Positions 48,813 through 56,773 of a DNA stretch of 64,000 nucleotides are shown in pieces. Position numbers and translations under genes: made by a program. The stretch's first letter is position 1, and the number at the start of each line of letters is the position of its first letter. This DNA comes from Providencia rettgeri (GTDB lineage Bacteria > Pseudomonadota > Gammaproteobacteria > Enterobacterales > Enterobacteriaceae): NCBI RefSeq assembly GCF_023205015.1, contig NZ_CP096258.1:1-64000 (forward strand), given 5' to 3'. The notes under the pieces are model-generated. The model did no database searches. It was not told where the DNA came from and saw only the letters and a list, made by a program, of their open reading frames with translations.

Positions 48813-50086
48813 GCCAGCCCATCTACGCCTTGGTAGACTGCAATAACTTTTACGCCAGCTGCGAAAAGCTGTTCCGTCCAGACTTGGCTGATACACCTGT
48901 TGTTGTGCTGTCTAACAACGATGGATGTATTGTCGCTCGCTCGAGAGAAGCCAAAAAACTAGGCATTAAAATGGGCGTACCGGTATTTCAGGTGCGTGAG
49001 CTGATGCAAAAGCGCGGCGTAGTGGCCTTCTCATCTAACTATGCGCTTTATGCGGATATGTCGCAGCGGGTGATGAGTACATTGGAAAGCCTAGCGCCCC
49101 GGGTTGAGGTTTATTCCATCGACGAGTCCTTTCTTGATTTAACCGGGGTAGATTTCAGCCAAAACCTGACGGAATTTGGTTTAACGGTAAGGCAAATAGT
49201 GCAAAAGTGTACCGGCATTACCGTATGTGTTGGCATAGCGCCAACCAAGACATTGGCAAAACTGGCAAACCATGCAGCCAAGACCTGGCAGAAAACCCGA
49301 GGTGTAGTCGATTTAACCAGTAAAGAACGCCAGCGCAAGCTGCTAGCATTACTGCCAGTGGATGAGGTCTGGGGTATAGGCGGCAAGCTAACAAAACGCC
49401 TACAGCAGTTGGGCATCGACACCGCTTTGCAGCTGGCTGATGCTGACCCTAAGTTTATTCGGCAACATTTCTCGGTTGTGGTAGAGCGCACAGTGCGTGA
49501 ACTTAATGGCGAGTCGTGTATTGCACTGGAAGAAATGGCGCCAACAAAAAAACAGATTGTCAGTAGCCGGGCTTTTGGTGAACGCATCACCGATAAACAG
49601 CAAATGCGCGAAGCTATAAGTGAGTACATTAGCCGCGCCTGTAAAAAGCTTCGTCAGGAGCAGCAAGAAGCTAAGTACTTAACCGTGTTTCTGCGTACCA
49701 GCCCCTTTAGCGACAAAGATGCACCTTACAGCGCCAGTAAAAGCATCGAACTTGATAACCCCACTAGCGATACCCGTGCTTTCCTTGCCAAGGCTATGCA
49801 GTTATTAGACGGCCTCTGGCTGGATGGATACCGCTACGCCAAAGCCGGCGTGATGCTGTCAGACTTTTACGACCCGGGCGTATATCAACCTGGACTTTTT
49901 GATGAGCCGCTCATTAAAAGAGAATCAGACCAGCAGTTAATGCAGCTGATAGATAATTTAAACGCCAAACATGGAAAGACCATCTGGTTTGCCAGCCAAG
50001 GTACCAAGCAGGATTGGAGCATGAAGCGTGAATTACTGTCGCCGGCATACACCACCAACTGGCAGGAGTTACCTGTGGCGAAGTAA
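48809..50086 (+). CDS. umuC: DNA polymerase V catalytic subunit UmuC (Y-family)
   Basis: Error-prone translesion polymerase acting with UmuD'2 and RecA. 425 residues, full length. Y-family motifs are ALVDCNNFYASCEKLF (first catalytic Asp), LSNNDGCIVARS, and VYSIDESFLDLTG (second acidic pair); a helix-hairpin-helix region lies at LLPVDEVWGIGGKL. It is translationally coupled to the UmuD' frame. Sequence style is less AT-rich than the Providencia backbone and fits a mobile umuDC from another lineage. Confidence 0.94.
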   Translation: MSQPIYALVDCNNFYASCEKLFRPDLADTPVVVLSNNDGCIVARSREAKKLGIKMGVPVFQVRELMQKRGVVAFSSNYALYADMSQRVMSTLESLAPRVEVYSIDESFLDLTGVDFSQNLTEFGLTVRQIVQKCTGITVCVGIAPTKTLAKLANHAAKTWQKTRGVVDLTSKERQRKLLALLPVDEVWGIGGKLTKRLQQLGIDTALQLADADPKFIRQHFSVVVERTVRELNGESCIALEEMAPTKKQIVSSRAFGERITDKQQMREAISEYISRACKKLRQEQQEAKYLTVFLRTSPFSDKDAPYSASKSIELDNPTSDTRAFLAKAMQLLDGLWLDGYRYAKAGVMLSDFYDPGVYQPGLFDEPLIKRESDQQLMQLIDNLNAKHGKTIWFASQGTKQDWSMKRELLSPAYTTNWQELPVAK

Positions 50087-50277
50087 AGCAGCACATAGTC
50101 AAATACCGATGTGAAACCATGCTCATTTAAACTTAAAATCGAATTGTCATTACAGACCGGGACCAGGAAACTGGAGTAGTGATGCCGGAGCAACGTTCCC
50201 CCAGCCTGTGAGCGGGATAAAAAGGCGACCCGGATTTACGCCTTTAAAACAACCCACCTGACAAACGTGGTAAAGGT

Positions 50278-50493
50278 ATGCACATGCAACATAATCAAGC
50301 TTATTCAAAAGCACAGCTCGAGCAGGAGCTAAATGCATTTTTTGGTAATGACACCGCCAAGATAAATCAGTGGCTTGATACGCCTATTCCTGGGCTAGAC
50401 GGCCAATATCCACGTAGCATGCTTGCAGCAGACGATAAACGTGCTGAGCTTTTTCAGGTGCTGGAAGAAATGAAGTTTGGGGATTTGGTTTAA
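50278..50493 (+). CDS. DUF2384 (MbcA/ParS/Xre toxin-binding) domain protein
   Basis: 71 residues. The C-terminal 45 match the DUF2384 pattern: an NxWLDTPIPGLDG-like segment, then PRSML, then VLEEMKFGDLV. Such domains occur at the end of antitoxins that bind RES-type toxins. No toxin gene or Xre helix-turn-helix is next to it, so it is either a stand-alone member or a remnant. It follows umuC by 191 bp in the same direction. Confidence 0.7.
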   Translation: MHMQHNQAYSKAQLEQELNAFFGNDTAKINQWLDTPIPGLDGQYPRSMLAADDKRAELFQVLEEMKFGDLV

Positions 50494-50566
50494 AGTCCGC
50501 TTTGAGCGAAAAGCAGAGATTCAGCACCTCAACACAATCCGCATGCGAATGACCGCTTTTACCGCA

Positions 50567-50589
50567 AAACCGGACATGAAGCCCGGTTT
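50567..50589. terminator. Hairpin between the DUF2384 gene and intI
   Basis: AAACCGG and CCGGTTT pair around a 9-nt loop, 13 bp beyond the intI stop on the minus strand. The flanks are T/A-rich. Probably a terminator for intI. Confidence 0.6.
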
Positions 50590-50602
50590 ATTTAAAACGA
50601 AA

Positions 50603-51562
50603 TTATCGGTCTATAGGGCTAATTGTCCCTGATGAATGTTGACCGATGACATGTGTATATATTTGAGTTGTCTTCAAATCCGTATGCCCTAACAGCTCTT
50701 GAACTGTACGAATGTCTGTTCCCGCTTTTAAAAGCTGCGTTGCGAAAGAGTGCCTGAATGTGTGTGCGGTAACGTGTTTCTGAACACCTGACCGTATAAC
50801 AGCGCTCCTTAATTTCTTTGTTAGGGACGTCCAATGCAAGTGATGGCGGCAAACATATCCATCCACTGGATGCTTACACCTGACAGATGATGGGAATATA
50901 AATTGCCACTTAAAATCAGAAATTGCGTAAGGGTATTTTCGAGCGAGCCCTGGCGGGAGACTTGTTTTACCCTCACCTTCGCAAAGATCCTTTTCGTGAA
51001 GATCACGAACCTTTTCAATATGCAATTTAAGGGGTTCAACAAGCTTTTCAGGTAACATCGTGACTCGATCTTTACCGCCTTTGCCACGAAATACATAGAC
51101 ATTCCTTGACTCAAAATCGATATCTTTAACCCTTAGCATTAATAGTTCTGCTTTCCTTAGCCCACAACCATATAAAAGCGAAAACATCAGTTTATAGCTA
51201 CCGGATAGCTGATTGATGATACTCATTGCTTCGTTATGAGATAAGACGGATGGAACCCGTTTAGGTGCGCGTGCTTTTATCGTATCAGGTAGTAAAGTAA
51301 GTTCTCTCTGAAGTATATGTTTATACATGAAGACGATAGCGCAAAGCGCCAAGTTTTGAGTAGACGCCGTAACTTGTCGGTTTACGGCTAAATATGTCAA
51401 AAAATTAGTTACCTCTTGTTCCCCCATGTTCTTAGGATGCTGTTTTTTGTTAAACAAAATGAAGCGTTTTATCCAAAGTAAATAGGTTTTTTCAGTCTGA
51501 ATTGAGTAATGCTTGGTTCGCATAACCTGTCTGATGCTTTCAAGGAAAGGTGAACGAGTCAT
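50603..51562 (-). CDS. intI: Integron integrase IntI
   Basis: 319-residue tyrosine recombinase that moves gene cassettes between attI and attC. Catalytic residues are visible: Arg in [10 protein letters not shown], Lys in GKGGKDR, His-x-x-Arg in [10 protein letters not shown], and His/Tyr in [15 protein letters not shown]. The integron-specific insertion between boxes ([22 protein letters not shown]) distinguishes it from XerC/D. It resembles IntI2 and the Vibrio/Shewanella-type integrases in motif order but is clearly not IntI1; I cannot assign a class. Good ribosome binding site (AAAGGAG). It diverges from its cassettes in the standard layout. No LexA box is visible upstream, unlike many intI genes. 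Confidence 0.95.
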   Translation of the reverse strand: MTRSPFLESIRQVMRTKHYSIQTEKTYLLWIKRFILFNKKQHPKNMGEQEVTNFLTYLAVNRQVTASTQNLALCAIVFMYKHILQRELTLLPDTIKARAPKRVPSVLSHNEAMSIINQLSGSYKLMFSLLYGCGLRKAELLMLRVKDIDFESRNVYVFRGKGGKDRVTMLPEKLVEPLKLHIEKVRDLHEKDLCEGEGKTSLPPGLARKYPYAISDFKWQFIFPSSVRCKHPVDGYVCRHHLHWTSLTKKLRSAVIRSGVQKHVTAHTFRHSFATQLLKAGTDIRTVQELLGHTDLKTTQIYTHVIGQHSSGTISPIDR

Positions 51563-51588
51563 GTAAGCTCCTTTGTTGATTATCGAGT

Positions 51589-51614
51589 GTGTTACTGAGA
51601 CTTCTCAGTAACAC
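51589..51614. repeat. 26-bp perfect palindrome in the intI leader
   Basis: Arms GTGTTACTGAGA and TCTCAGTAACAC flank a 2-bp centre, 26 bp from the intI start codon. A related palindrome and a half site occur further along attI. Possible operator or integrase-binding site. Confidence 0.8.
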
Positions 51615-51682
51615 CTGATGATAAGGAGGCTAAACCAAGATAAGGCATTGATATTAATAATATTACCCCGTTTTGGGGTGGA

Positions 51683-51710
51683 GACATTACTGAGAAGTCT
51701 CAGTAATGTC
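51683..51710. repeat. 28-bp perfect palindrome related to the one at 51589
   Basis: Arms GACATTACTGAGA and TCTCAGTAATGTC around a 2-bp centre. It shares the TTACTGAGA arm with the other copy and with a degenerate third copy at 51802-51824. A small GC hairpin (ACCCC/GGGGT, 51665-51679) lies just before it. Confidence 0.8.
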
Positions 51711-51754
51711 GTAAATTAAAAGTAAATTAAGTCCTTAACTAGCTTCTTAAGTTA

Positions 51755-51783
51755 TTGATCTTCAGTAAACTCATAGGTATAAA
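51755..51783 (+). promoter_or_regulatory. Candidate cassette promoter Pc
   Basis: TTGATC (51755-51760), a 17-bp spacer and TATAAA (51778-51783) form a good sigma-70 match pointing into the cassettes, 46 bp before the attI core. Confidence 0.7.
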
Positions 51784-51828
51784 TTTGTTTTGCCTTTCGG
51801 ATGTTACTGAGAGGTCTACATAATAACT

Positions 51829-51835
51829 GTTAAGT
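51829..51835 (+). other. attI core recombination site
   Basis: GTTAAGT fits the GTTRRRY core where cassettes join. It marks the start of the first cassette between intI and its gene. The remainder of attI lies to the left, up to the intI start. Confidence 0.75.
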
Positions 51836-51852
51836 AATCATTAGTAGGAAGA

Positions 51853-52287
51853 ATGAACATAATGAAAGGAAAGTGTTTGTGTGAAACTGTCGAGTACGAA
51901 GTCACAGGCTCGCTCGGCCCAATCTACAACTGTCACTGTTCAAAATGCAGGCGCTGGCATGGTTCGGCCTTTAGAACTCGGGCATCTATCAATAAAAACC
52001 AGTTCAAATGGCTAAACGGCTCTGAAAACTTGTCCTCGTATAAATCATCTGAAAATGTTACAAAGTTTTTTTGCAAAACCTGCGGCTCGCCTTTAATTAG
52101 CACATATGAAAACAAGCCTGACATTTTAGGTATTCCTCTGGGTGGCATAGAAGGAATTACCGAGGCCAATATTGAGGCGCATATTTTCGTAAGTTCAAAA
52201 GCAACATGGCACAAAATTACTGACTCTGTACCACAATTTGAAAATTGGCCTGGGTCTGAGGAAGCAGTTAGAAAAACAAATACTTAA
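51853..52287 (+). CDS. Cassette 1: GFA-family zinc protein
   Basis: 144-residue protein of the glutathione-dependent formaldehyde-activating (GFA/DUF636) fold. Metal-binding cysteines occur as CLCET near the start, CHCSKCRRWHG at about 32 and CKTCGSP at about 77, covering both zinc sites of the family. Many members have no known substrate and are common integron cassettes. ATG follows AGGAAG. Its stop codon lies inside the attC start (ACTTAAC). It should be transcribed from Pc. Confidence 0.88.
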   Translation: MNIMKGKCLCETVEYEVTGSLGPIYNCHCSKCRRWHGSAFRTRASINKNQFKWLNGSENLSSYKSSENVTKFFCKTCGSPLISTYENKPDILGIPLGGIEGITEANIEAHIFVSSKATWHKITDSVPQFENWPGSEEAVRKTNT

Positions 52288-52417
52288 CAAGGCGTTGCAG
52301 CACCGTTACGGCTTCGCCTCCACTGGACAGTTTGTAAGTTGCGCTTTTGTGGTTTTGCTTCGCAAAAGTATTCCACAACGCACAACTTACAAACTGCCGC
52401 TGAACTTGGCGTTAAAT
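52282..52417 (+). repeat. attC site of cassette 1
   Basis: Starts ACTTAAC (RYYYAAC) and ends GTTAAAT (GTTRRRY). Internally a perfect 14-bp inverted repeat, CAGTTTGTAAGTTG / CAACTTACAAACTG, forms the stem. 136 bp, within the long attC range. Confidence 0.9.
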
Positions 52418-52419
52418 GT

Positions 52420-52929
52420 ATGACTATGGAACGCACATTTTTCTATTACGAAAGAACGAGAGCGCAGCAGGCAAAAGTTCTTGCTTTCAATATGCTATTT
52501 TTACCGTTTATTTTTTGGCTGTTTTTGTTGCTAATCCCAAAATCAGAACCTATTTATAATGAATTTGTGCTCTACACGAAATATATCGTAGTGTTGGCAG
52601 AGCTTGGGTTGCTGTCCATGGTGGCCTGGTTTCTTACCCATCCGGCAAAATTCTATATCAAGCTTACAAATTCTGAGTTCAGTTCATTTCATCCAACTTT
52701 TAAAGAATGGACGTTCTCAGTTAATCCGCAGGAAGTAGTTTCAATCGAGCACAGGACAGATATCGGAGCGAACTCAAGTTTCATTTCAGTAATAATGAAT
52801 AATGGCAATTCGGTTTTATTGAGCCCAAACTACCCATATAATCGTAGCGAACTGTATGAGGCTTTGCGGTTGGCAAATCCAAATATAAAAACGCCTGAAA
52901 ATACTTGGTCATTTCCTTATAAAAAGTAG
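52420..52929 (+). CDS. Cassette 2: hypothetical two-helix membrane protein
   Basis: 169 residues from the ATG at 52420. The frame also extends back into attC1, but a cassette gene must begin after the 52411 junction. Two membrane helices lie at about 22-45 and 56-76, followed by a soluble C-terminal domain (about 80-169) with strand-rich, PH-like spacing (VVSIEHRTDIGANSSFISVI). There is no clear ribosome binding site, as is common in cassettes. Function unknown. Confidence 0.72.
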   Translation: MTMERTFFYYERTRAQQAKVLAFNMLFLPFIFWLFLLLIPKSEPIYNEFVLYTKYIVVLAELGLLSMVAWFLTHPAKFYIKLTNSEFSSFHPTFKEWTFSVNPQEVVSIEHRTDIGANSSFISVIMNNGNSVLLSPNYPYNRSELYEALRLANPNIKTPENTWSFPYKK

Positions 52930-52942
52930 TATCAAATAAAAC

Positions 52943-53078
52943 ATTTAACAAGGCGGTCAAACATCGTTCCGCTTCGCTCCACTGGACAGAAATTAAGTAG
53001 GTTTTTTGTGGCTTTACTTCGTAAAATGTTTCCACAAAAAAACCTACTTAATTTCTGCCGTTTACCGCAACGTTCTGC
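52943..53078 (+). repeat. attC site of cassette 2 (end of array)
   Basis: Starts ATTTAAC. The stem arms CAGAAATTAAGTAGG and CCTACTTAATTTCTG pair. The right end GTT (53072-53074) is followed by CTGC, not RRRY, as expected for the last cassette, where the flank supplies the final bases. It shares TCCACTGGACAG with attC1, so both belong to one attC family. Confidence 0.85.
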
Positions 53079-53635
53079 TAACACCTAAAAGCGGACTTTA
53101 CAGCCTTAAAGTTGGAATGTCTGCAATTGGCACAAAGCCACTATTCGATACAGTGGTACTTTTAGTGAATTAGGTGGTGCTGTCAGTTTGCAACGAGTGG
53201 TGCAACCGACTTGCAAATAGGTGGTGTATTAAATGGAATTAACCACCCACCCTCTATGGTGTAGAAAATCTGGCTATCGCGCCCGGCTACAGGTCACAAA
53301 GCTAGTCTGAATAAAAATTCACAGTCATGAAAGATCAACTTTTAGTCAAATTTGATTTCTGATTAGGTGTAATGTGATGCCCCTCATTGCGAAAAGGGCA
53401 TTTAATTAATCTGCTAAAAAAACACTACTTGTGTTGATTAAATGTCAAGCTAAAGTTGTTTCATCGCTTTTGATGCAAAAAAAATAATGTAGGTATAATT
53501 TAACGTGGGAGCATTGCCGGTGTTCTCGAGTGAAATTGGCGAAGCCATTGAGTGCCGGGTTAACCACTGGATAGATAATTTTCCTTTTATCTCGTAAAGC
53601 GGGCGCCAATTTGATGCACTTATAAAACCATCAAA
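53079..53635. other. Gap between the cassette array and tnsE
   Basis: About 560 bp with no acceptable frame. GGTGGTG-type direct repeats occur at 53172-53226. A 9-bp stem, AATTTGATG/CATCAAATT (53608-53637), ends at the tnsE stop and may terminate it. No third attC, IS end or promoter could be recognised. It may be decayed cassette material. Confidence 0.5.
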
Positions 53636-55243
53636 TTAATGCGATAAACACTGTGTAAAGCGTTGCGCCCAACTCTCAATCGACTCAACCGGAATGTTTC
53701 CAGCCTCTGCCCCTTGGTGCTTGGGGTGATTAATGCCGATGTGACAGTTTTCACCAAACAAACCATCCAATAACTCGTTAGGCCAAGATATTGATTTTGC
53801 GACCACACCTTTGCGGATAAGAGTGAAATGCTCGATCCAATCCCGTGCATCTGAGCCAAAAATCACTTTGGTTGAGAGCATTTTGATACCATCTGAGGTA
53901 TCAACTTCTAACAGCACTACATCAGTCTGCATGTAACGAAGCCGAACGGCCTTAATCGCCCTTTGTGTGCCATTCTCCAGAAGGTGTTGTTTGCTGCGGC
54001 CGACCTTAGGCAATGGTAGTGTTTCTTCATGAAGAATTCGGCATTTATGTTTGAACTTTAAAACCTGCAGCATTCGATCGAAACTCTTGAAACGACTTGC
54101 AAATTGTCGCTCTCGGTCCGTAACGTCCTCTTTGCCACCAACATCTGCCGCAGGCAAGCTGCCGCCTTGATGAGGTTCTCCCGTGCTCACGTCCCTGCCT
54201 GCCTCTTTTTCGGCAAGTTCATCAAAAATCAGATTTGGGCGTTCTTTAACCACTTCCTGTTTGTAAACCCTGCTGGGCTTTGTAAAGCGGCACCAGGTTA
54301 AGTCTCCTTCTAGCATCAATGTTTCATTTTCATCAGAAGCGGATTGTTCGTCATCAATTTCAAACTCTTCGTCAGTTTGTTGCCAGGCGGTACCGCCAGA
54401 GCCACTGCGAGCTTTGCTGTCAGTTTGCTTGTTGTTGACAAAATCCGGATGAATGAACGCAACGCTCTCTGGCAAATTGACGTCAAAATCAATCCCGACA
54501 ATTTCTTCCACTAAATAATGGCTTTTACCGGTGTTGTACCTACCGCGAACATGTAATTTCCAGTTTGTCATCGTAGGTGGCGTAAAGCTAAAACGCCAGC
54601 TCTCCAAACGATCTCTGAACTCACGCGTTTCTTGATAGCGTTGGAAGATGCTTTGGTAAGAGGCCATTGCCTGAGGATCTGTCAGTAGCCATGCCAAAAG
54701 TTGCTTAGTGCCACTTTGATCAAACGCAGATTTTGGAAAAGTACTGGTTTGTAGCACATGAATATTGACATGATTTTGTTCAGGTACGGGTTGAACATCA
54801 AATTCTAAGGGTAAGGTGGCACTGCTCAAACATGCCCGACAGAGATAGGAATTGACCAAGAAAATAGCCCTGGCAAGTTCAAGCTGTGGTATAACAATCC
54901 AATCGTCTTTGTTACCCCAACAGCAGAAAGCATTCTGAATTCCATCTTTATCTCGGATTGACTTAAAGCTGCTGATCTCTGGGAAATCAGCCAATTTTGC
55001 TTCGATAAGCTTATAGCCAGGTTCAAATGTGATTACTCTGTCTATACGGCGCGATTGTTTTTTCTGACTATTCGGCAGCTTCCCTCGGCTAAGTAGGGGT
55101 AAATTCGATAATCTGGCATGTTTTTTATCTTGCGTAGGCCAGCACCAAACGGCAATTGACCATTCAGGCACATTGTTGTACCGAAAGAAATCCCCGATAT
55201 GAACTATAGTAGCGTCCTTGCCAAATCCTTTGATGCTCGTCAC
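53636..55243 (-). CDS. tnsE: Tn7-like transposition protein TnsE
   Basis: 535 residues, close to Tn7 TnsE in length. It shares with it (from memory) the N-terminal VVHIG-type and LPLLSR segments, IPQLELARAIFLVNSYLCR, and the C-terminal core ETLPLPKVGRSK, LLEVDTSDGIKMLSTKV and WPNELLDGLFG. TnsE directs insertion into replicating DNA and conjugal plasmids through DNA 3' ends and the sliding clamp. The middle acidic stretch (about 295-320) is variable, as in Tn7. Last gene of the tns operon, 8 bp after tnsD. The full length suggests a second, plasmid-seeking pathway is available. Confidence 0.93.
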   Translation of the reverse strand: MTSIKGFGKDATIVHIGDFFRYNNVPEWSIAVWCWPTQDKKHARLSNLPLLSRGKLPNSQKKQSRRIDRVITFEPGYKLIEAKLADFPEISSFKSIRDKDGIQNAFCCWGNKDDWIVIPQLELARAIFLVNSYLCRACLSSATLPLEFDVQPVPEQNHVNIHVLQTSTFPKSAFDQSGTKQLLAWLLTDPQAMASYQSIFQRYQETREFRDRLESWRFSFTPPTMTNWKLHVRGRYNTGKSHYLVEEIVGIDFDVNLPESVAFIHPDFVNNKQTDSKARSGSGGTAWQQTDEEFEIDDEQSASDENETLMLEGDLTWCRFTKPSRVYKQEVVKERPNLIFDELAEKEAGRDVSTGEPHQGGSLPAADVGGKEDVTDRERQFASRFKSFDRMLQVLKFKHKCRILHEETLPLPKVGRSKQHLLENGTQRAIKAVRLRYMQTDVVLLEVDTSDGIKMLSTKVIFGSDARDWIEHFTLIRKGVVAKSISWPNELLDGLFGENCHIGINHPKHQGAEAGNIPVESIESWAQRFTQCLSH

Positions 55244-55251
55244 TCAATCTC

Positions 55252-56769
55252 CTAGGAAAATAAACGTAATTCAGCCAAAACACGTTTGCTGTCAGCGGTT
55301 AACCGTTCCTTACTTAGCCCTGCTTGACGCAAAATAACCCAACTTTTTAGTTGGCTAGTTTCTCGGTAAGCCTGGATACAGGCATTACTTAATCGCCTCA
55401 ACTGATATTCGGTAATGGTTTCGGAATATCGCTGCAAAAACGTATGAACCAATGGCAGTTTGTTCAAGTTTTTTTCAACAGTGCTTTTATTCTTCAGCTG
55501 CGATAAAAGGTAGTTTGCTGACAAGCGTGGTACAGAATAGTCTATTTCACTTGCCCGAAACCAACGAAGCAAACGCCTCACAAGCATTAGATCACGTTTA
55601 TGCCAATCAGATTTCAGCTGGGGGTTGGGTTTTCTCTGATGGTATTCTGCATTAAATTGAAGCAGCCAAGTTCTATCATTTCGATAAAGCCAAGCATATA
55701 ACGCCTTACCTTTGCCGAATTCACGCGCTGCGGTTACCCCCATCTCTAATACGGCTTGCTGCCAAAGCTGGCGTTTGCGCAGTAAATCCTGATTATTTAC
55801 CTTCTGTTGCTCGGTTGTACTGCAAAAAAATTTATTGTTTGGCTTAATTTTGTAAACCAGTGCCACAATTTCTTTTGTGGATAAATCGGGAATTAATGCC
55901 CTCCAAACTAAGGCATGCTCTAAGTAACTAAAGGCCTTTCGATGTTTGCGGAAAATACTTTTTAGCCAGCAAGAATCTCTCGAGGGATTGATTTGCAGAC
56001 GCAGTTGCTCAAAGGTTTTATGATGGAATGCATCACTGATTCTTGAATAAACGTCATCGTGCTTAATGTGCTTGCCCCTGCACAAGCGAAGGTCTAAAGC
56101 TAGATCATGGTAGAAAGTTGTCCATTGTGAAAAGCTTGGCGAATATTCTGGCTCCATCGCTATGAGTTGTCTGGCGTATTTCGCTAAGTGCATTAAATCC
56201 GAATTGATAGGCACATCATTCATCAAATTTGGAATTTTAACATTTAACGCATGAAATTGATGACGCTGTTCAGTTGTGCCAACTGCAAATAGATGAAGAG
56301 CTCCATGCTCAGGACAAAGATTCAAACCTGGGAAAAACCAATTACGCTGCCAGAAAGTCTCGCCATACTGTTGGGACTGAACTTTTAAACATTCTGAGCA
56401 GTAACGCAAACGGTTATCGGTCTTAACCCTTGATGCGGCAACCCCAAGTAACAAGTGCACTGCGCCTTGTGAACGTCCAGCCATCAATTGCATAGCGCGT
56501 ACTCTGTGAAGCTCTGTTACAAATGGCGCATAAAGTGGAAACATTGTGTGCCTATAAATCAACTCCTCTAACGAGAAGCGTCCAGTGTTTTTTAACTGTT
56601 CCGATAATGACTGTAAATGGCAGGGTAAATCTAACGTGGCAATCACTTTGCGGTTGTTAAAAATCTCGTCCAGTAGCTGCTTGGGGCTTGTAATACCATG
56701 ATAAATGCTGGCACGCGCCACTGTGCTATATATCAGCTCATTCGGATATGGCACAGGGAAATTATGCAT
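55252..56769 (-). CDS. tnsD: Target selector TnsD (TniQ family)
   Basis: 505 residues. The N-terminal TniQ domain begins MHNFPVPYPNELIYS; the zinc-binding motif has CSECLKVQ and LNLCPEHG spaced as in TniQ proteins. The C-terminal half carries the DNA-binding part that recognises the 3' end of glmS, consistent with the element's actual location. Intact frame, 4 bp after tnsC. Confidence 0.95.
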   Translation of the reverse strand: MHNFPVPYPNELIYSTVARASIYHGITSPKQLLDEIFNNRKVIATLDLPCHLQSLSEQLKNTGRFSLEELIYRHTMFPLYAPFVTELHRVRAMQLMAGRSQGAVHLLLGVAASRVKTDNRLRYCSECLKVQSQQYGETFWQRNWFFPGLNLCPEHGALHLFAVGTTEQRHQFHALNVKIPNLMNDVPINSDLMHLAKYARQLIAMEPEYSPSFSQWTTFYHDLALDLRLCRGKHIKHDDVYSRISDAFHHKTFEQLRLQINPSRDSCWLKSIFRKHRKAFSYLEHALVWRALIPDLSTKEIVALVYKIKPNNKFFCSTTEQQKVNNQDLLRKRQLWQQAVLEMGVTAAREFGKGKALYAWLYRNDRTWLLQFNAEYHQRKPNPQLKSDWHKRDLMLVRRLLRWFRASEIDYSVPRLSANYLLSQLKNKSTVEKNLNKLPLVHTFLQRYSETITEYQLRRLSNACIQAYRETSQLKSWVILRQAGLSKERLTADSKRVLAELRLFS

Positions 56770-56773
56770 GGTA

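Noticed and set aside
52339..52419. N-terminal extension of the cassette 2 frame
   Set aside because: These codons lie in attC of cassette 1, before the recombination junction at 52411, so the gene cannot start there as a cassette.
51829..53078. CRISPR-like repeats in the integron region
   Set aside because: The repeats are two attC sites and palindromes, not regularly spaced identical repeats with spacers.
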